In this document: piece after piece, positions 1-8,638 of the stretch | Layout of the letters: the number at the start of each line of letters is the position of its first letter | Numbering within the stretch: position 1 is the stretch's first letter | Virus record (IMG/VR): IMGVR_UViG_3300017751_000017 | Coordinates: 1-58,853 of that record | Direction: 5' to 3' (one strand) | DNA length: 58,853 bases | Source of the DNA: a virus | Position numbers and translations under genes: made by a program | The notes under the pieces: generated by a model | The model's input: the letters and a program-made list of their open reading frames with translations, nothing else | What the model was told of the DNA's origin: nothing | Databases searched by the model: none

Positions 1-1086
1 AGTCTCGGTATCGTCGTCTGTTGTCGTGTTGTCAGTCTTCGTGTTGTCAGTCTTCGTGTTGTCAGTCTTCGTGTTGTCTGTTGTCGTGTCGTCTGTTGTC
101 GTGTCGTCTGTTGTCGTGTCGTCTGTTGTCGTGTCGTCTGTTGTTTCTTCCTTTTTAGCAGGCTTTAATTTATTTATATGAGCGTCTGCTTGATCTCCAA
201 TTTTCTTTATAGCAACTGAAGTAGCTTGAATAGCTTCAATTTCAGGAAGGAATGCTTTAACACCTTCTAAGTCTTTAAGATCGTCAGATGCTTCTTTTTC
301 ACCGTCTGCAATTGCTTTAGCTAACTCTTTTCCTTTTTGTTGAACTTCTTTTAATTCTCCTGCAGCTTTTACTGCAGCATCTTTTTTACCCATAGCTTTA
401 AGTACCTTCGCCTTATTCTCTAAACCTTCTTCTGAGACCATGTTCTTTAAAACTTGTTTTCTTTTAAAATATACCTTTCCCAAAGGACTGTCTTTAGCTA
501 TGTTTTTTTCATTTTCTTCTAATTCAGTTTCGAATTCTTGAAGAGCATTTTTTAATTTTTCAGCGTTAACTTCTTTATTATGATCTAATTCTGTTTTAGC
601 ATTCGCTCTAGCTTCTTTAAGTTTTACCTTTTTTTCGCCTTCTGCTGCTTCTATTTTCTGATCAAACTTAGTCATTGTTTTAAATTCAGCCTGCATATTA
701 TCTGCAGCTTGTTGAGCACTATTTGCCATTAATGCAATCTTTTTATACTTTCCTAGTTTAGTTTCACATTTAGCGATAGCATAAGAAGATTTAAGAGAAG
801 TTAAAACGCTTTCTACAGAAACCTCTTCATTGATCATATAATGTTCTTTGATCTGGTTTGATAATTTAGATAAATTATTTAGGATTGCGTCTACGTCTTT
901 AATAACGTCTGCTCTTACTTTTTCGCCTTCTGCTTTTTTAACAGCATCGTCTGATTTAACATTAGTCTTATCAACAGCTACTGAACCTGTTGTGGTCTTA
1001 GAAGCTGGTGATGTGTTATTTGAAGCGTCCATTGCAGTTCCTGCGAAATCTTCAAACATCATGATTTTTTTATTAAGTTTCATCAT
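1..1086 (-). CDS. Coiled-coil protein with acidic Thr/Asp repeat tail (3' end outside window)
   Basis: An open frame runs from ATG 1086 to the window edge (362 codons) without a stop, so the C-terminus is missing. A second ATG follows directly at 1083. The N-terminus (MMKLNKKIMMFEDFAG) carries an FEDF element like the capsid-targeting-type starts elsewhere in this genome. Residues 60-300 are rich in Lys, Glu and Ala and look helical and coiled-coil. The visible end is a run of five-residue TTDDT/TKTDN units. It follows gp23 after a terminator and has its own GATATATAAA box 30 nt before the ATG, so late expression is likely. A head-internal or scaffold-like role is inferred from position only; no family was recognised. 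Confidence 0.75.
   Translation of the reverse strand, partial: MMKLNKKIMMFEDFAGTAMDASNNTSPASKTTTGSVAVDKTNVKSDDAVKKAEGEKVRADVIKDVDAILNNLSKLSNQIKEHYMINEEVSVESVLTSLKSSYAIAKCETKLGKYKKIALMANSAQQAADNMQAEFKTMTKFDQKIEAAEGEKKVKLKEARANAKTELDHNKEVNAEKLKNALQEFETELEENEKNIAKDSPLGKVYFKRKQVLKNMVSEEGLENKAKVLKAMGKKDAAVKAAGELKEVQQKGKELAKAIADGEKEASDDLKDLEGVKAFLPEIEAIQATSVAIKKIGDQADAHINKLKPAKKEETTDDTTTDDTTTDDTTTDDTTTDNTKTDNTKTDNTKTDNTTTDDDTET
11..146 (-). repeat. 15-bp tandem repeat coding Thr/Asp pentapeptides
   Basis: About nine head-to-tail 15-bp units of two kinds (coding TTDDT and TKTDN) sit in frame at the end of the partial gene. The array is coding and in phase, not spacer-interrupted, so it is not a CRISPR. 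Such arrays change copy number by slippage. Confidence 0.85.
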
Positions 1087-1115
1087 TTATGTGTATTTTT
1101 TAAAATGTCTATGGT

Positions 1116-1124
1116 TTATATATC
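1116..1124 (-). promoter_or_regulatory. Candidate late promoter box GATATATAA
   Basis: Minus-strand GATATATAA lies 30 nt before the ATG at 1086. It is one of a series of near-identical boxes before virion genes and is compared with the T4 late box TATAAATA. Promoter function is inferred. Confidence 0.5.
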
Positions 1125-1151
1125 TTATTAAATAAGCCTAAAGTTTAAAGC

Positions 1152-1178
1152 AAAAAAAAGACCCTCAAAAAGAGGGCC
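1152..1178 (-). terminator. Rho-independent terminator after gp23
   Basis: On the minus strand a 7-bp stem (GGCCCTC, loop TTTTT, GAGGGTC, one G-T pair) is followed directly by eight T. It lies about 30 nt after the stop of the major capsid gene and would end that transcript. Confidence 0.9.
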
Positions 1179-1207
1179 TTTTAATATTAAATATTGCTAT
1201 TCAAAGA

Positions 1208-2635
1208 TTATAGTTCTACACCATTCACTGTGAATCCAGAATATTGAGTTTCAGGATGGAATCCAGCCTCAACTAAAGCATATCTAGATTTTACAGCTAC
1301 TTTCGGAGCCATAGTACCTTCTGCGATAGTTTGAACTGATTCAGCCATTAAATATGGCATGAATACTAGTCCTGGAGAATTACCGTCACCTTTTCTACCA
1401 ACTAAAATATCACCTGATGCAAACGCTTGCGTTGGATCAGTGTAAATGTTGATACCTGCAACTGAACCTAATGGATAGATTGCACCTGCAACTTGGTTAA
1501 TTGTATTAGCCATTGGGTTAGGTACGAAACCTGCAACACCTTGTAATACTGAAGCAATCTTTGCAGAAACAACTGCGAAGTTACCAGCACCTCTTCTACC
1601 TTTATTAGCAATAAAGTTAGCGTGAGCTAAGATAAATGTTAAGATTCTTCTATTGTGATCACCAAAAGTGTTTCCACCAACCATATCATAATCCAAATCT
1701 AAAGTCAACATCTCAGCTTCAGCTGGAGATACACCACCTAATCTTCTCATTTCTGCTAAGATGTGTTGGTTAATAGACTGAGTCAATTCGTTAGTTAAAA
1801 CTGCTTCTACTTGAGCAACAGCGTCAACACCGAATTGTTTAAGATCTTGTACTTGCTCTCTAGTAACTGCAGCAGCAACTTGGAAAGTTTCAGCAGCAAC
1901 ACTTTTAGAGAATAAAGATAGACCCATTAATTTGTCCGGAGTTCTTTCACCAACTTCTCTCGACATTGGCTTAACAGTTGCACCTGTTGCACCTGAGAAT
2001 CCTGGAATGTGATCTTCTAACGCTTTTACTAATTCAATACCGTTATCTACAGCAGTACCTGCTTCAAATGCAGCTAGTAAAGTATCAGCGTGTGCACCAG
2101 TTTCTTCAACTTCATAGATAGCAAAACCATCAATTCTTGATGCTTTGTCTAATTTAGTAAATAAGTAACCGTCTACTGCGTTAGCAACTTGACCGTCTTC
2201 ACTTTTTGATTTGATGTAAGTTGGAGCAACACCACCATCTAATCTACCTCCTTCGTATACGAAGTCTAGGTAAGATAAAAGACCCATTGGTCCAGCCATT
2301 GGTACAACTGGTACTAAGTCTAGTGCGATAGTTTGTGCAGCAACTTGCATTGCTAAAGGTAATAACGTTGGAGACTTGTCACCAGAACCGTTAGTTCCTA
2401 CATCAGCACCGTTTCCAACTTGTGAAGGAAAAGATACAGCACCCATACCACCTATATTCATAGATCCTGGGCTATTTGGGTTTAACGCCATCATTTGAGC
2501 GTCTTCATAAAGCTTGTGATTGTGACAGTAAGTCGACATCCAAGCTAGCTTTTCTGATTCATTGATTCCTGTTGCTTCCTCAATAATAGGAGCCCAAGTA
2601 CCTCTGATTTCAGATTCATTAATTAAATTTGCCAT
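1208..2635 (-). CDS. 23: Major capsid protein gp23
   Basis: This 475-aa protein resembles T4-family gp23, the hexamer-forming shell protein with an HK97-type fold. T4 gp23 is 521 aa and is trimmed at its N-terminus by the prohead protease. Recognisable stretches are AQTIALDLVPVVPMAGPMG near residues 100-118, the following LLSYLDFVYEGG, and a basic GRRGAGNF stretch in the C-terminal half. It sits directly after the protease/scaffold gene, as in the T4 order 20-67-68-21-22-23, and ends at a strong terminator. A GATATATAA box lies 92 nt before the ATG, which would give a long A-rich leader. The N-terminal cleavage site is not obvious from the sequence. Confidence 0.95.
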   Translation of the reverse strand: MANLINESEIRGTWAPIIEEATGINESEKLAWMSTYCHNHKLYEDAQMMALNPNSPGSMNIGGMGAVSFPSQVGNGADVGTNGSGDKSPTLLPLAMQVAAQTIALDLVPVVPMAGPMGLLSYLDFVYEGGRLDGGVAPTYIKSKSEDGQVANAVDGYLFTKLDKASRIDGFAIYEVEETGAHADTLLAAFEAGTAVDNGIELVKALEDHIPGFSGATGATVKPMSREVGERTPDKLMGLSLFSKSVAAETFQVAAAVTREQVQDLKQFGVDAVAQVEAVLTNELTQSINQHILAEMRRLGGVSPAEAEMLTLDLDYDMVGGNTFGDHNRRILTFILAHANFIANKGRRGAGNFAVVSAKIASVLQGVAGFVPNPMANTINQVAGAIYPLGSVAGINIYTDPTQAFASGDILVGRKGDGNSPGLVFMPYLMAESVQTIAEGTMAPKVAVKSRYALVEAGFHPETQYSGFTVNGVEL

Positions 2636-2726
2636 TTTGTAAATGTTCTTTTTTTGTTTGTGTTTATAGTTAAACTCGACATGCTTGGGTTTTCTGCTTC
2701 TGTCACCCGTTTCGTCGATTATATTA

Positions 2727-2735
2727 TTATATATC
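2727..2735 (-). promoter_or_regulatory. Candidate late promoter box before gp23
   Basis: Minus-strand GATATATAA falls in the 103-nt gap between the protease/scaffold gene and gp23, 92 nt before the gp23 ATG. The spacing is longer than for the other boxes, so its use as the gp23 promoter is tentative. Confidence 0.45.
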
Positions 2736-2738
2736 TTT

Positions 2739-5081
2739 TTATTTCTTGAATCTTTTCTTCATAGCGTCAGCGTAGATTCCAGCGTCATATCCAAGCGTTG
2801 GCTTGTTTTCTTTTTTGGATTCTGTAACCATTGCTACTTTGTTTAAATCAATCTTAGTTTCTCTAAGATCTCTAGTTTGCCAGAAGTTTCTTACTTGATA
2901 CTCAGTATTTAAAGTATGATACTTTGATTGTGCAGCAACTTGATTTTGCTTAGCTTCGCTTAAGTTTGCCCATGTTTCTTTATATTCTAGTGGCATAGCC
3001 GCTAAGAAAAATGGTTCAGCGTTTTTATTCTCAACGATTAATTGAGATGATTCAATAATAGATGTAATTTCTCTTTCAGTCATAAAACCTCTTTTAGATA
3101 CTGCTGATCTAACTTCTGTTTTAGCGTCCTCGTTAAGAGCATTGTACTTTTCTATTGTAGATGATGATACAACTCTAAAGAAAGATGGATTTTCATTTTC
3201 TTTAATTTGAGCAGTTTCAATCAAATTGTTTAGTTTTGCAGAGATTTCACTTTTATAAGCTTCTAATGGATCTTGTGCTCCATCTTCACCTTCTGCTTCT
3301 TCTTCACCTTCACCAGATTCTACTTCGTCAGTATTACCTGTTGGTGGAATTTCTTGATCACTGTTATCTAAATCAGATTCTAAATCTTCAGCTTCTTCTC
3401 CAGCTTCATGTGCATCAACGTCGCCTTCTTTAGAATTATCTCCAGCTTCAACTTCTTCACCTTCAATTTCTTCTAAATCTTTTGCACCTTCTTCAGACTC
3501 TTCAACTTCTTCAGTTGCTTCTTCACCTTCAGCTTCAACTTCTTCTTCAGCTTCAACTTCTTCTTCAGCTTCAACTTCTTCTTCAGCTTCAACTTCGTCT
3601 TCTTCATCTACGTGATCTTCTGCATTTTCAACTTCTTCTTCAGTATCTTCTACTTTGTCATCTAGATCTTCAACTTCGCCTTTATCGTTAATGTCGTCTT
3701 CAATTTCTTCAGCTTTATCTTCTTCAAGTTCTTCAGCTGCATCGTCTTCAATTTCTTCAACTTCTTTACCGGCTTCTTCACCTTCATCTTCAGTAACTTC
3801 TTTAGCACCTTCTTCACCGTCTTCGATTTCATCTTCTAATTCGTCTGAATTATCTTCTGCTCTATCGTCAGCTTTTGCGTACTCTTCTCCGTCGCCGTCA
3901 ATAACGTCTGGTGTTTCATCAACAGTTTCATCTTCTAATTCTTCAGCGTCTACACCTGCACCATCTTCAACTACTAAGTTTTCGTTGATTGATTCTGCAA
4001 TGTATTCTGCGTATTCTGAAATAGATTGTAAGTTTTCTCTTAAATATTCTACATAACCTAAAAGATTAGCCGATGAATCAGCGCCTTCGTTATGAGATTC
4101 TGCTAAATAGTTAGCGAAATCTTTTACTTTAGTAATAGACTCAGCTAAATGCTCAGAATATTGAATACCTTGATCTACTTTCTCAGCAATGTTCTCAGTA
4201 TATGATATACCTTGATCTGCTTTCTCAGCAACATGCTCAGAATATTGAATAGATTGGTCTAATTTCTCAGCTAAATAAGTAACATACTCTGATAATGTAT
4301 TAACGTTATCAGCAATATGATCATTGTGAGATTTAATGTTTTCTACAGTCATGTCTTCACTAGCATCAGCAGCTTTAGCGTCCATTGACTCTTTTATGCC
4401 TTTAATTTCTTTTGCCAGATATTCAGAATATCTATTAAAGTCTTCGGCTTTTACGAATTCCTCCATGTTTTTATTTTCTTTTATTTCTATGTTTGTGTTT
4501 TGATTTTCAATATTTTCGGTAACATTTGCTTCGCCCATTTCATAAATGTACAAACCATTATCTGTTGTATATCCATAAGATTCATTGACTCTCTTAAGTT
4601 CTGCATTTTCAAAACCTGGGTCAGCTACTAGATCGTAAGTGAATAATTGCTTGATTTTTACTTTACCGTTTGATTCGACAGCTCCTGCTGCTCTTGATGA
4701 GATTTGTAATGGTACACCAGCATCAACTAATGCTTTAGCTTGTCTACCTGCATCAGTATCTAATAATCTGATTTTACCTCTTACTTCTTTGCTTTCTTTA
4801 TCATAAAAAAGTTCTTCAACGATGTGTGATACGTTTTTCAATGAAGTATCAAATTGTTGTGGATGATCTAATTCACCTAACAATTTAGAAGATTCAATTT
4901 TCTGCTGAAGAGCCTCAATTTGAGGAACATACTCATCTTCAGTGTAGATTCTATTGTTTCTATTTTTTTGATCAATTTGACCAAATACTCCTTCGAGAAC
5001 ATAATCTTTCTCCTCTGATGATGTTACATTCAGAGCCGATGACGACATTTCAACGATTAGCAAATCCTTTGCTTTTTTCAT
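2739..5081 (-). CDS. 21: Prohead protease gp21 fused to an acidic scaffold (gp22-like) domain
   Basis: This 780-aa protein has two parts. Residues 1-205 match the T4 prohead protease family (peptidase S80): GELDHP with candidate catalytic His73, QISSRAAG with the nucleophile among Ser128/Ser129, and YDLVADPGFENA. The protease matures the prohead by cutting after (I/L)-x-E, and its own start MKKAKDLLIVE fits such a site. Residues 206-370 hold repeated helical units (YxEHxAEKxDQGI), 370-600 are almost purely Glu/Asp/Val/Ala, and 610-780 form a more normal globular or helical end. T4 encodes protease and major scaffold separately as genes 21 and 22; here both lie in one frame. An internal ATG at 4466 (Met206) after AAAGAAAATAAAAAC could start a separate scaffold product. 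Confidence 0.85.
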   Translation of the reverse strand: MKKAKDLLIVEMSSSALNVTSSEEKDYVLEGVFGQIDQKNRNNRIYTEDEYVPQIEALQQKIESSKLLGELDHPQQFDTSLKNVSHIVEELFYDKESKEVRGKIRLLDTDAGRQAKALVDAGVPLQISSRAAGAVESNGKVKIKQLFTYDLVADPGFENAELKRVNESYGYTTDNGLYIYEMGEANVTENIENQNTNIEIKENKNMEEFVKAEDFNRYSEYLAKEIKGIKESMDAKAADASEDMTVENIKSHNDHIADNVNTLSEYVTYLAEKLDQSIQYSEHVAEKADQGISYTENIAEKVDQGIQYSEHLAESITKVKDFANYLAESHNEGADSSANLLGYVEYLRENLQSISEYAEYIAESINENLVVEDGAGVDAEELEDETVDETPDVIDGDGEEYAKADDRAEDNSDELEDEIEDGEEGAKEVTEDEGEEAGKEVEEIEDDAAEELEEDKAEEIEDDINDKGEVEDLDDKVEDTEEEVENAEDHVDEEDEVEAEEEVEAEEEVEAEEEVEAEGEEATEEVEESEEGAKDLEEIEGEEVEAGDNSKEGDVDAHEAGEEAEDLESDLDNSDQEIPPTGNTDEVESGEGEEEAEGEDGAQDPLEAYKSEISAKLNNLIETAQIKENENPSFFRVVSSSTIEKYNALNEDAKTEVRSAVSKRGFMTEREITSIIESSQLIVENKNAEPFFLAAMPLEYKETWANLSEAKQNQVAAQSKYHTLNTEYQVRNFWQTRDLRETKIDLNKVAMVTESKKENKPTLGYDAGIYADAMKKRFKK
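3542..3595 (-). repeat. 18-bp tandem repeat in scaffold region
   Basis: Three exact 18-bp copies (cttcttcagcttcaactt on the plus strand) plus a degenerate one before them encode Glu/Val/Ala hexapeptides in the acidic scaffold. The plus-strand Leu- and Ser-rich frames here are artefacts of this composition. Confidence 0.8.
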
Positions 5082-5103
5082 ATTTATGGATTTTCTATTT
5101 TTA

Positions 5104-5112
5104 ATATATATC
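5104..5112 (-). promoter_or_regulatory. Candidate late promoter box before protease/scaffold gene
   Basis: Minus-strand GATATATAT lies 23 nt before the ATG at 5081, a spacing typical of the other boxes in this genome. Confidence 0.45.
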
Positions 5113-5143
5113 CTTTAGTTATTATGTAATTATCTTATTACCT

Positions 5144-5512
5144 TTAGAGGTCTGCCAGTGGATCATCCTCACCACCTTCTTCACCGTCTCCGCCTTCTTC
5201 TTTTTCAGCTTCTTTTTCAGCCTCAGCTTCTTCAGTTTTGACGTCATTGTAATATTTAATAATCACTTCAATTTCACCTTCACCAAATGCATTCTCTCCG
5301 TATTGCTCATAGAAATACTTTTTAAATTCTTTCTCTGTAGGATAAGCTGCAATAGCTCCGATAATTTCAACAGCTCCCACTGTTTTTCCAGAATCAAGAC
5401 TTATATCATCGACATAAACTTTTGATTCCTCGCCCACTCTTGTAGCTGCTTCAATAACTTTATCGAAGTTCTTCTCTTTAGCAAACGCTTCTATTGTTTT
5501 AATTACTTTCAT
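5144..5512 (-). CDS. Small acidic prohead core protein candidate (gp67/68 position)
   Basis: A 122-aa protein with a folded N-terminal part (residues 1-90) and a strongly acidic tail rich in Glu and Gly, ending DPLADL. No family is recognised from sequence alone. It lies between portal gp20 and the protease/scaffold gene, exactly where T4 has genes 67 and 68, which encode small charged prohead core proteins. A core or scaffold role is therefore inferred from position and composition. The leader is A/T-rich with no Shine-Dalgarno sequence. Confidence 0.7.
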   Translation of the reverse strand: MKVIKTIEAFAKEKNFDKVIEAATRVGEESKVYVDDISLDSGKTVGAVEIIGAIAAYPTEKEFKKYFYEQYGENAFGEGEIEVIIKYYNDVKTEEAEAEKEAEKEEGGDGEEGGEDDPLADL

Positions 5513-5536
5513 AATAATTTATATATTCAATTTATT

Positions 5537-7135
5537 TTAGATGCCCATTCCATCGTCTTCTGCCTCAGGCTCTTCTGCTTCTTCTCTAGCTTTTGCTGCT
5601 TTTGCAGCTTCGTTTGATCTAATTTCATCATCAGACAATTTTAGATATTTTTTAACTAGGTATTCCTGATCGAAGTAATATTCTTCTTCCATTGTTTCTT
5701 GATTAGTAGTCATTAAACTATCTCTCATAGATCCAATAAATTCAAGTCTTTTTTCCATGATTTCCATGTGCTTCATTTCAGCAAACATGTTTTCTTCATT
5801 GAATCTTAAAGCTACTTGAGTTTTAAACTGTGGATCATCTACAAATTCTGGATATTTTAAACAGATTTGTAAATACAATGGCTTAACTAATATTTCTTGG
5901 AATGTAGATCTTAAACGCTTGATAAATTTACCAAACTTAATCTCATCTCTAATCATACCATCGGCTGCAAGGTTAAATTCCCCACCACCATCTTCATATA
6001 AGAATCTATTAAATGGAATCTTAGATACATGTTTTAATTTATCTGAGAAATATTTAAGTGCTTCAGTATCATTTAATTCTGGACCTTCACCTCCAAGTGT
6101 TTCTATTTCTGGTGAATCGCCGTCTTTAGAAGGTAACCAATATTCTTTACTAAACTGGAGCATTGGTTTACCATCAGTTGAAAGAGAAGCTGAGTCCCAA
6201 TCGAAATCTACTTGTTCTTTATAAGAATTCATAAGTTGAGAAAGTGATTGCTTCGCTCTTGTTTTAGATTTACCACCAACTGGGATAATAAACTTCATTC
6301 TAAATGAAGCATTGGTAACAGACCAGATCACTCTAGTGTGTTCCATAATTCTAAGTAGGTTAAATGCTCTTACTAATCTTTCTAAGTAAGAGACTCTCGA
6401 TGCTGTTGTAATAGACGAATAAGAGATGTATATGATCTGTGAATCATAAAGTTTTCTTTCTTTTACTGGATCATCTTTATATTGCACCCAAACTTTTTTA
6501 CCATCGTCGTTATTATATCCTGGGATTAACGTAACAGGATCAAGTTCTTTAAAACCTATAATCTCTTTTTGGTCTGGAGAATAAATTATCTCAAATGATA
6601 AGTAACCATCTATTAAGAATTTTCTATAATAATACCATGCTGATTGATCTTCTGTAAAACCAAAGTAGTGATAGATCTGTCTGAAATATCTATTAAGGTC
6701 TTTATTTACTTTATCAGATATATCAAGTCCTAAAACTTCAGGTTGAGCGAAGAAATTCTTCTCATCATATACTATAGTTTCATCACAAAGAATATCTAAA
6801 ATATCTTCGATCTCATCGTTGGTTGAGAATCTTCTTAATTCATCTCTCTTACTTATATAATCTTTATCAAAGAATGGTATGTTCTTCTTAAGATTAATAT
6901 CGGTCATTGACATTGCTGCAAATGCTCCGTAAATATCGTCGTTGTCGAAACCGAATGGGTTCATTTCCCCATAACCGATCTGGTCCTCCATTGGACCAAT
7001 GGCTTGTGACTGTCTAAGTACTAAATCATCATAGCGCATACCGAAGCTACTCAAGGTTTTAAGTGCGCTTGAGAGGCTAAACGGTTTTGTATTGACGCTC
7101 AATGGCCCGTTTCTTTTTTCTGTAAATCCTGCCAT
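5537..7135 (-). CDS. 20: Portal vertex protein gp20
   Basis: The 532-aa protein matches T4-family portal gp20 (524 aa in T4), the dodecamer at the unique vertex that starts prohead assembly and carries DNA in and out. Diagnostic stretches are the TNDEIEDILDILCDE region near residues 104-118, the EHTRVIWSVTNASFRMKFI segment near the middle, and IPFNRFLYEDGGGEFNL near residues 370-390. The C-terminus is acidic. It follows the gp4-197aa pair and precedes the core, protease and capsid genes, matching T4 morphogenesis order. A GATATATAA box lies 22 nt before the ATG. Confidence 0.95.
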   Translation of the reverse strand: MAGFTEKRNGPLSVNTKPFSLSSALKTLSSFGMRYDDLVLRQSQAIGPMEDQIGYGEMNPFGFDNDDIYGAFAAMSMTDINLKKNIPFFDKDYISKRDELRRFSTNDEIEDILDILCDETIVYDEKNFFAQPEVLGLDISDKVNKDLNRYFRQIYHYFGFTEDQSAWYYYRKFLIDGYLSFEIIYSPDQKEIIGFKELDPVTLIPGYNNDDGKKVWVQYKDDPVKERKLYDSQIIYISYSSITTASRVSYLERLVRAFNLLRIMEHTRVIWSVTNASFRMKFIIPVGGKSKTRAKQSLSQLMNSYKEQVDFDWDSASLSTDGKPMLQFSKEYWLPSKDGDSPEIETLGGEGPELNDTEALKYFSDKLKHVSKIPFNRFLYEDGGGEFNLAADGMIRDEIKFGKFIKRLRSTFQEILVKPLYLQICLKYPEFVDDPQFKTQVALRFNEENMFAEMKHMEIMEKRLEFIGSMRDSLMTTNQETMEEEYYFDQEYLVKKYLKLSDDEIRSNEAAKAAKAREEAEEPEAEDDGMGI

Positions 7136-7156
7136 ACTTTTAATTTATGTTATGTT

Positions 7157-7165
7157 TTATATATC
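7157..7165 (-). promoter_or_regulatory. Candidate late promoter box before portal gene
   Basis: Minus-strand GATATATAA abuts the stop codon of the upstream gene and lies 22 nt before the portal ATG. Confidence 0.5.
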
Positions 7166-7759
7166 TCATTTCTTTAAGTGGTTTCTAAATGCTTCCTGGA
7201 TCTTATTCAAGTCGCTACCGTTTATGTCTGCAAAGTCTAAAATCGCTATCTTCGCCCAACTTTCATAGGAGACTACTTTTTGATTTGATTTAAGGTTTGG
7301 AATATACTGTCTTATTGCAAAATCAAAACCATAATCTTTTAAAAATCTCTTTGCGCCTTCATATGTAAACTTAAGTTCACTTTGTTTTTTTGCATTGTCA
7401 GCTGATCCCCCTTTTTTTTGATTTTCTATTTGACCTTTCATTTGCTCATATACAAAATCTAGTAAATCTTCTTTAATTTTAGGAGGTAAAAGGTTTAGGT
7501 TAATGCCACAATCGTTTCCAAAATCTGTTGGATCTAATGCTAGAACAACAGGATTAGCATCAAACCATGCGATCCTGTCAATGTGTTTGGGTTTTTTATA
7601 TTCAAAGACATATATCTTACCTGGTTCAAATGGCCTACGTGTATCTGCAATACTCTTTGTCTTGCCTTTGTCAAACCATTTTTTAGCCTCATTAATAGCT
7701 TTATTCATGCTACCGGCATTTTTAGATAATTGTTTTATGTCCTTTTTAATTTGACCCAT
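7166..7759 (-). CDS. Conserved phage protein of unknown function next to gp4
   Basis: A 197-aa protein with a basic N-terminal helix followed by a core containing PGKIYVFEYKKPKHID and a GINLNLLPP element. This looks like a widespread phage family (P-G-x-I-Y-x-F-x-Y, then G-x-N-x-x-x-L-P-P) for which I cannot give a firm function. The start overlaps the gp4 stop by one base (TAATG), so the two are translationally coupled. Its position between gp4 and portal suggests a role in head completion or the head-tail junction; that is inference. Confidence 0.7.
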   Translation of the reverse strand: MGQIKKDIKQLSKNAGSMNKAINEAKKWFDKGKTKSIADTRRPFEPGKIYVFEYKKPKHIDRIAWFDANPVVLALDPTDFGNDCGINLNLLPPKIKEDLLDFVYEQMKGQIENQKKGGSADNAKKQSELKFTYEGAKRFLKDYGFDFAIRQYIPNLKSNQKVVSYESWAKIAILDFADINGSDLNKIQEAFRNHLKK

Positions 7760-8232
7760 TATTTAAGTGACTTTTCTGTAAGTACGATAAATCTCCATCC
7801 TCGGTTTTCTGACCAAGCCCTGGCGTACTTATATTTATCCATATTCTTAACATACTGTTCTGCTAAAAACTTATATGATTTAATGGCACCTTTGCTTCTT
7901 TTTTTAGGAGGCTGTGGTTTTTTTATCTGAGCTTCAGGTTTTATTTCAACTAGAAACTCTTCAAAACCTTCTTCTGTTTTTGTTTTCATATAGAAGTCGG
8001 GATAATATTTATGTTCTCTTTTATCAAAAGACCATATATACTTGATCTCAACAGGCTCACTTGCCCACTTAACAACATTATCTTTAGTATCGCACATTAT
8101 CATGAACTTTCTTTCCCAAGAAGATCTGTATATAATGGGTGTCGGGCCAATATATTTTTCTGGGTTTGTTGGAATAAAATATCCCTGTACAAATCCTGAA
8201 TTATTAGTTGGCTTGACATTTTTTATTGACAT
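7759..8232 (-). CDS. 4: Head completion protein gp4 (PD-(D/E)xK nuclease-like)
   Basis: The 157-aa protein matches T4 gp4 (about 150 aa), needed to finish DNA-filled heads. It carries the TnsA-like nuclease pattern of that family: YRSSWERKFM with Glu40, KYYPDFYMK with Asp79, and VEIKPEAQ with Glu96 and Lys98. The end, NRGWRFIVLTEKSL, closely follows the T4 gp4 ending. It overlaps the gp55 gene before it and the 197-aa gene after it by one base each (TAATG at both ends). Confidence 0.92.
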   Translation of the reverse strand: MSIKNVKPTNNSGFVQGYFIPTNPEKYIGPTPIIYRSSWERKFMIMCDTKDNVVKWASEPVEIKYIWSFDKREHKYYPDFYMKTKTEEGFEEFLVEIKPEAQIKKPQPPKKRSKGAIKSYKFLAEQYVKNMDKYKYARAWSENRGWRFIVLTEKSLK

Positions 8233-8609
8233 TAGATATTGAACATTCCACCATCTCCGCTAGAATCCTTTGAAGAAATCTTATCCATAGAAAGTGTGTT
8301 TTTATATTTTTGTGGGTGTATTTTATTCCAACCTTTCGCATATCCTCTTTTTGCTATCTCTGTAAAATATGCAAATGCGTTGGTATACTTAGGGTTGAAA
8401 TTACGCCAGTATTTTAGTAAATCTAACATGGCAAATTGTAAACAATCGTCTCTGTCGTCGCTATTTACATATGTTAATTTATTTATTGCTCTTTCTGCAA
8501 GTAATATTAACATCTTCTCTGCGGTAGGTGTTAACTTATCTTGATCTTTAGATTCTACTATTGCATTATAAAGATCTTTGTTATTGAGGTAATTCTTTTT
8601 TCTAGGCAT
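8232..8609 (-). CDS. 55: Late-transcription sigma factor gp55
   Basis: The 125-aa protein resembles short gp55 proteins of T4-like phages (T4 gp55 is 185 aa). gp55 is the sigma-family subunit that directs host RNA polymerase to late promoters together with the sliding clamp. The diagnostic part is the sigma region-2-like segment DCLQFAMLDLLKYW followed by FNPKYTNAFAYFTEI. The C-terminus (GDGGMFNI) is short and hydrophobic, as expected for a clamp contact, though that is inferred. The gene starts right after a terminator and leads into gp4 with a one-base overlap. It matches the GATATATAA boxes found before virion genes. Confidence 0.85.
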   Translation of the reverse strand: MPRKKNYLNNKDLYNAIVESKDQDKLTPTAEKMLILLAERAINKLTYVNSDDRDDCLQFAMLDLLKYWRNFNPKYTNAFAYFTEIAKRGYAKGWNKIHPQKYKNTLSMDKISSKDSSGDGGMFNI

Positions 8610-8638
8610 TTAATTACTTTTAGTTTAAGTTTATACAC

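Noticed and set aside
11-146. CRISPR-like array
   Set aside because: Units are contiguous, in frame and without spacers; a coding tandem repeat.
848-1135. Plus-strand 95-aa frame
   Set aside because: It lies opposite the partial coiled-coil gene. No plus-strand gene is supported anywhere in the window.
3655-4056. Plus-strand Ser-rich frame opposite the scaffold region
   Set aside because: Mirror image of the Glu/Asp-rich codons of the minus-strand gene; low complexity, with no promoter or start context.
5518-5528. GAATATATAAA as a promoter for the 122-aa gene
   Set aside because: Only about 6 nt from the ATG, unlike the 22-34 nt spacing of the other boxes; probably chance in AT-rich DNA.
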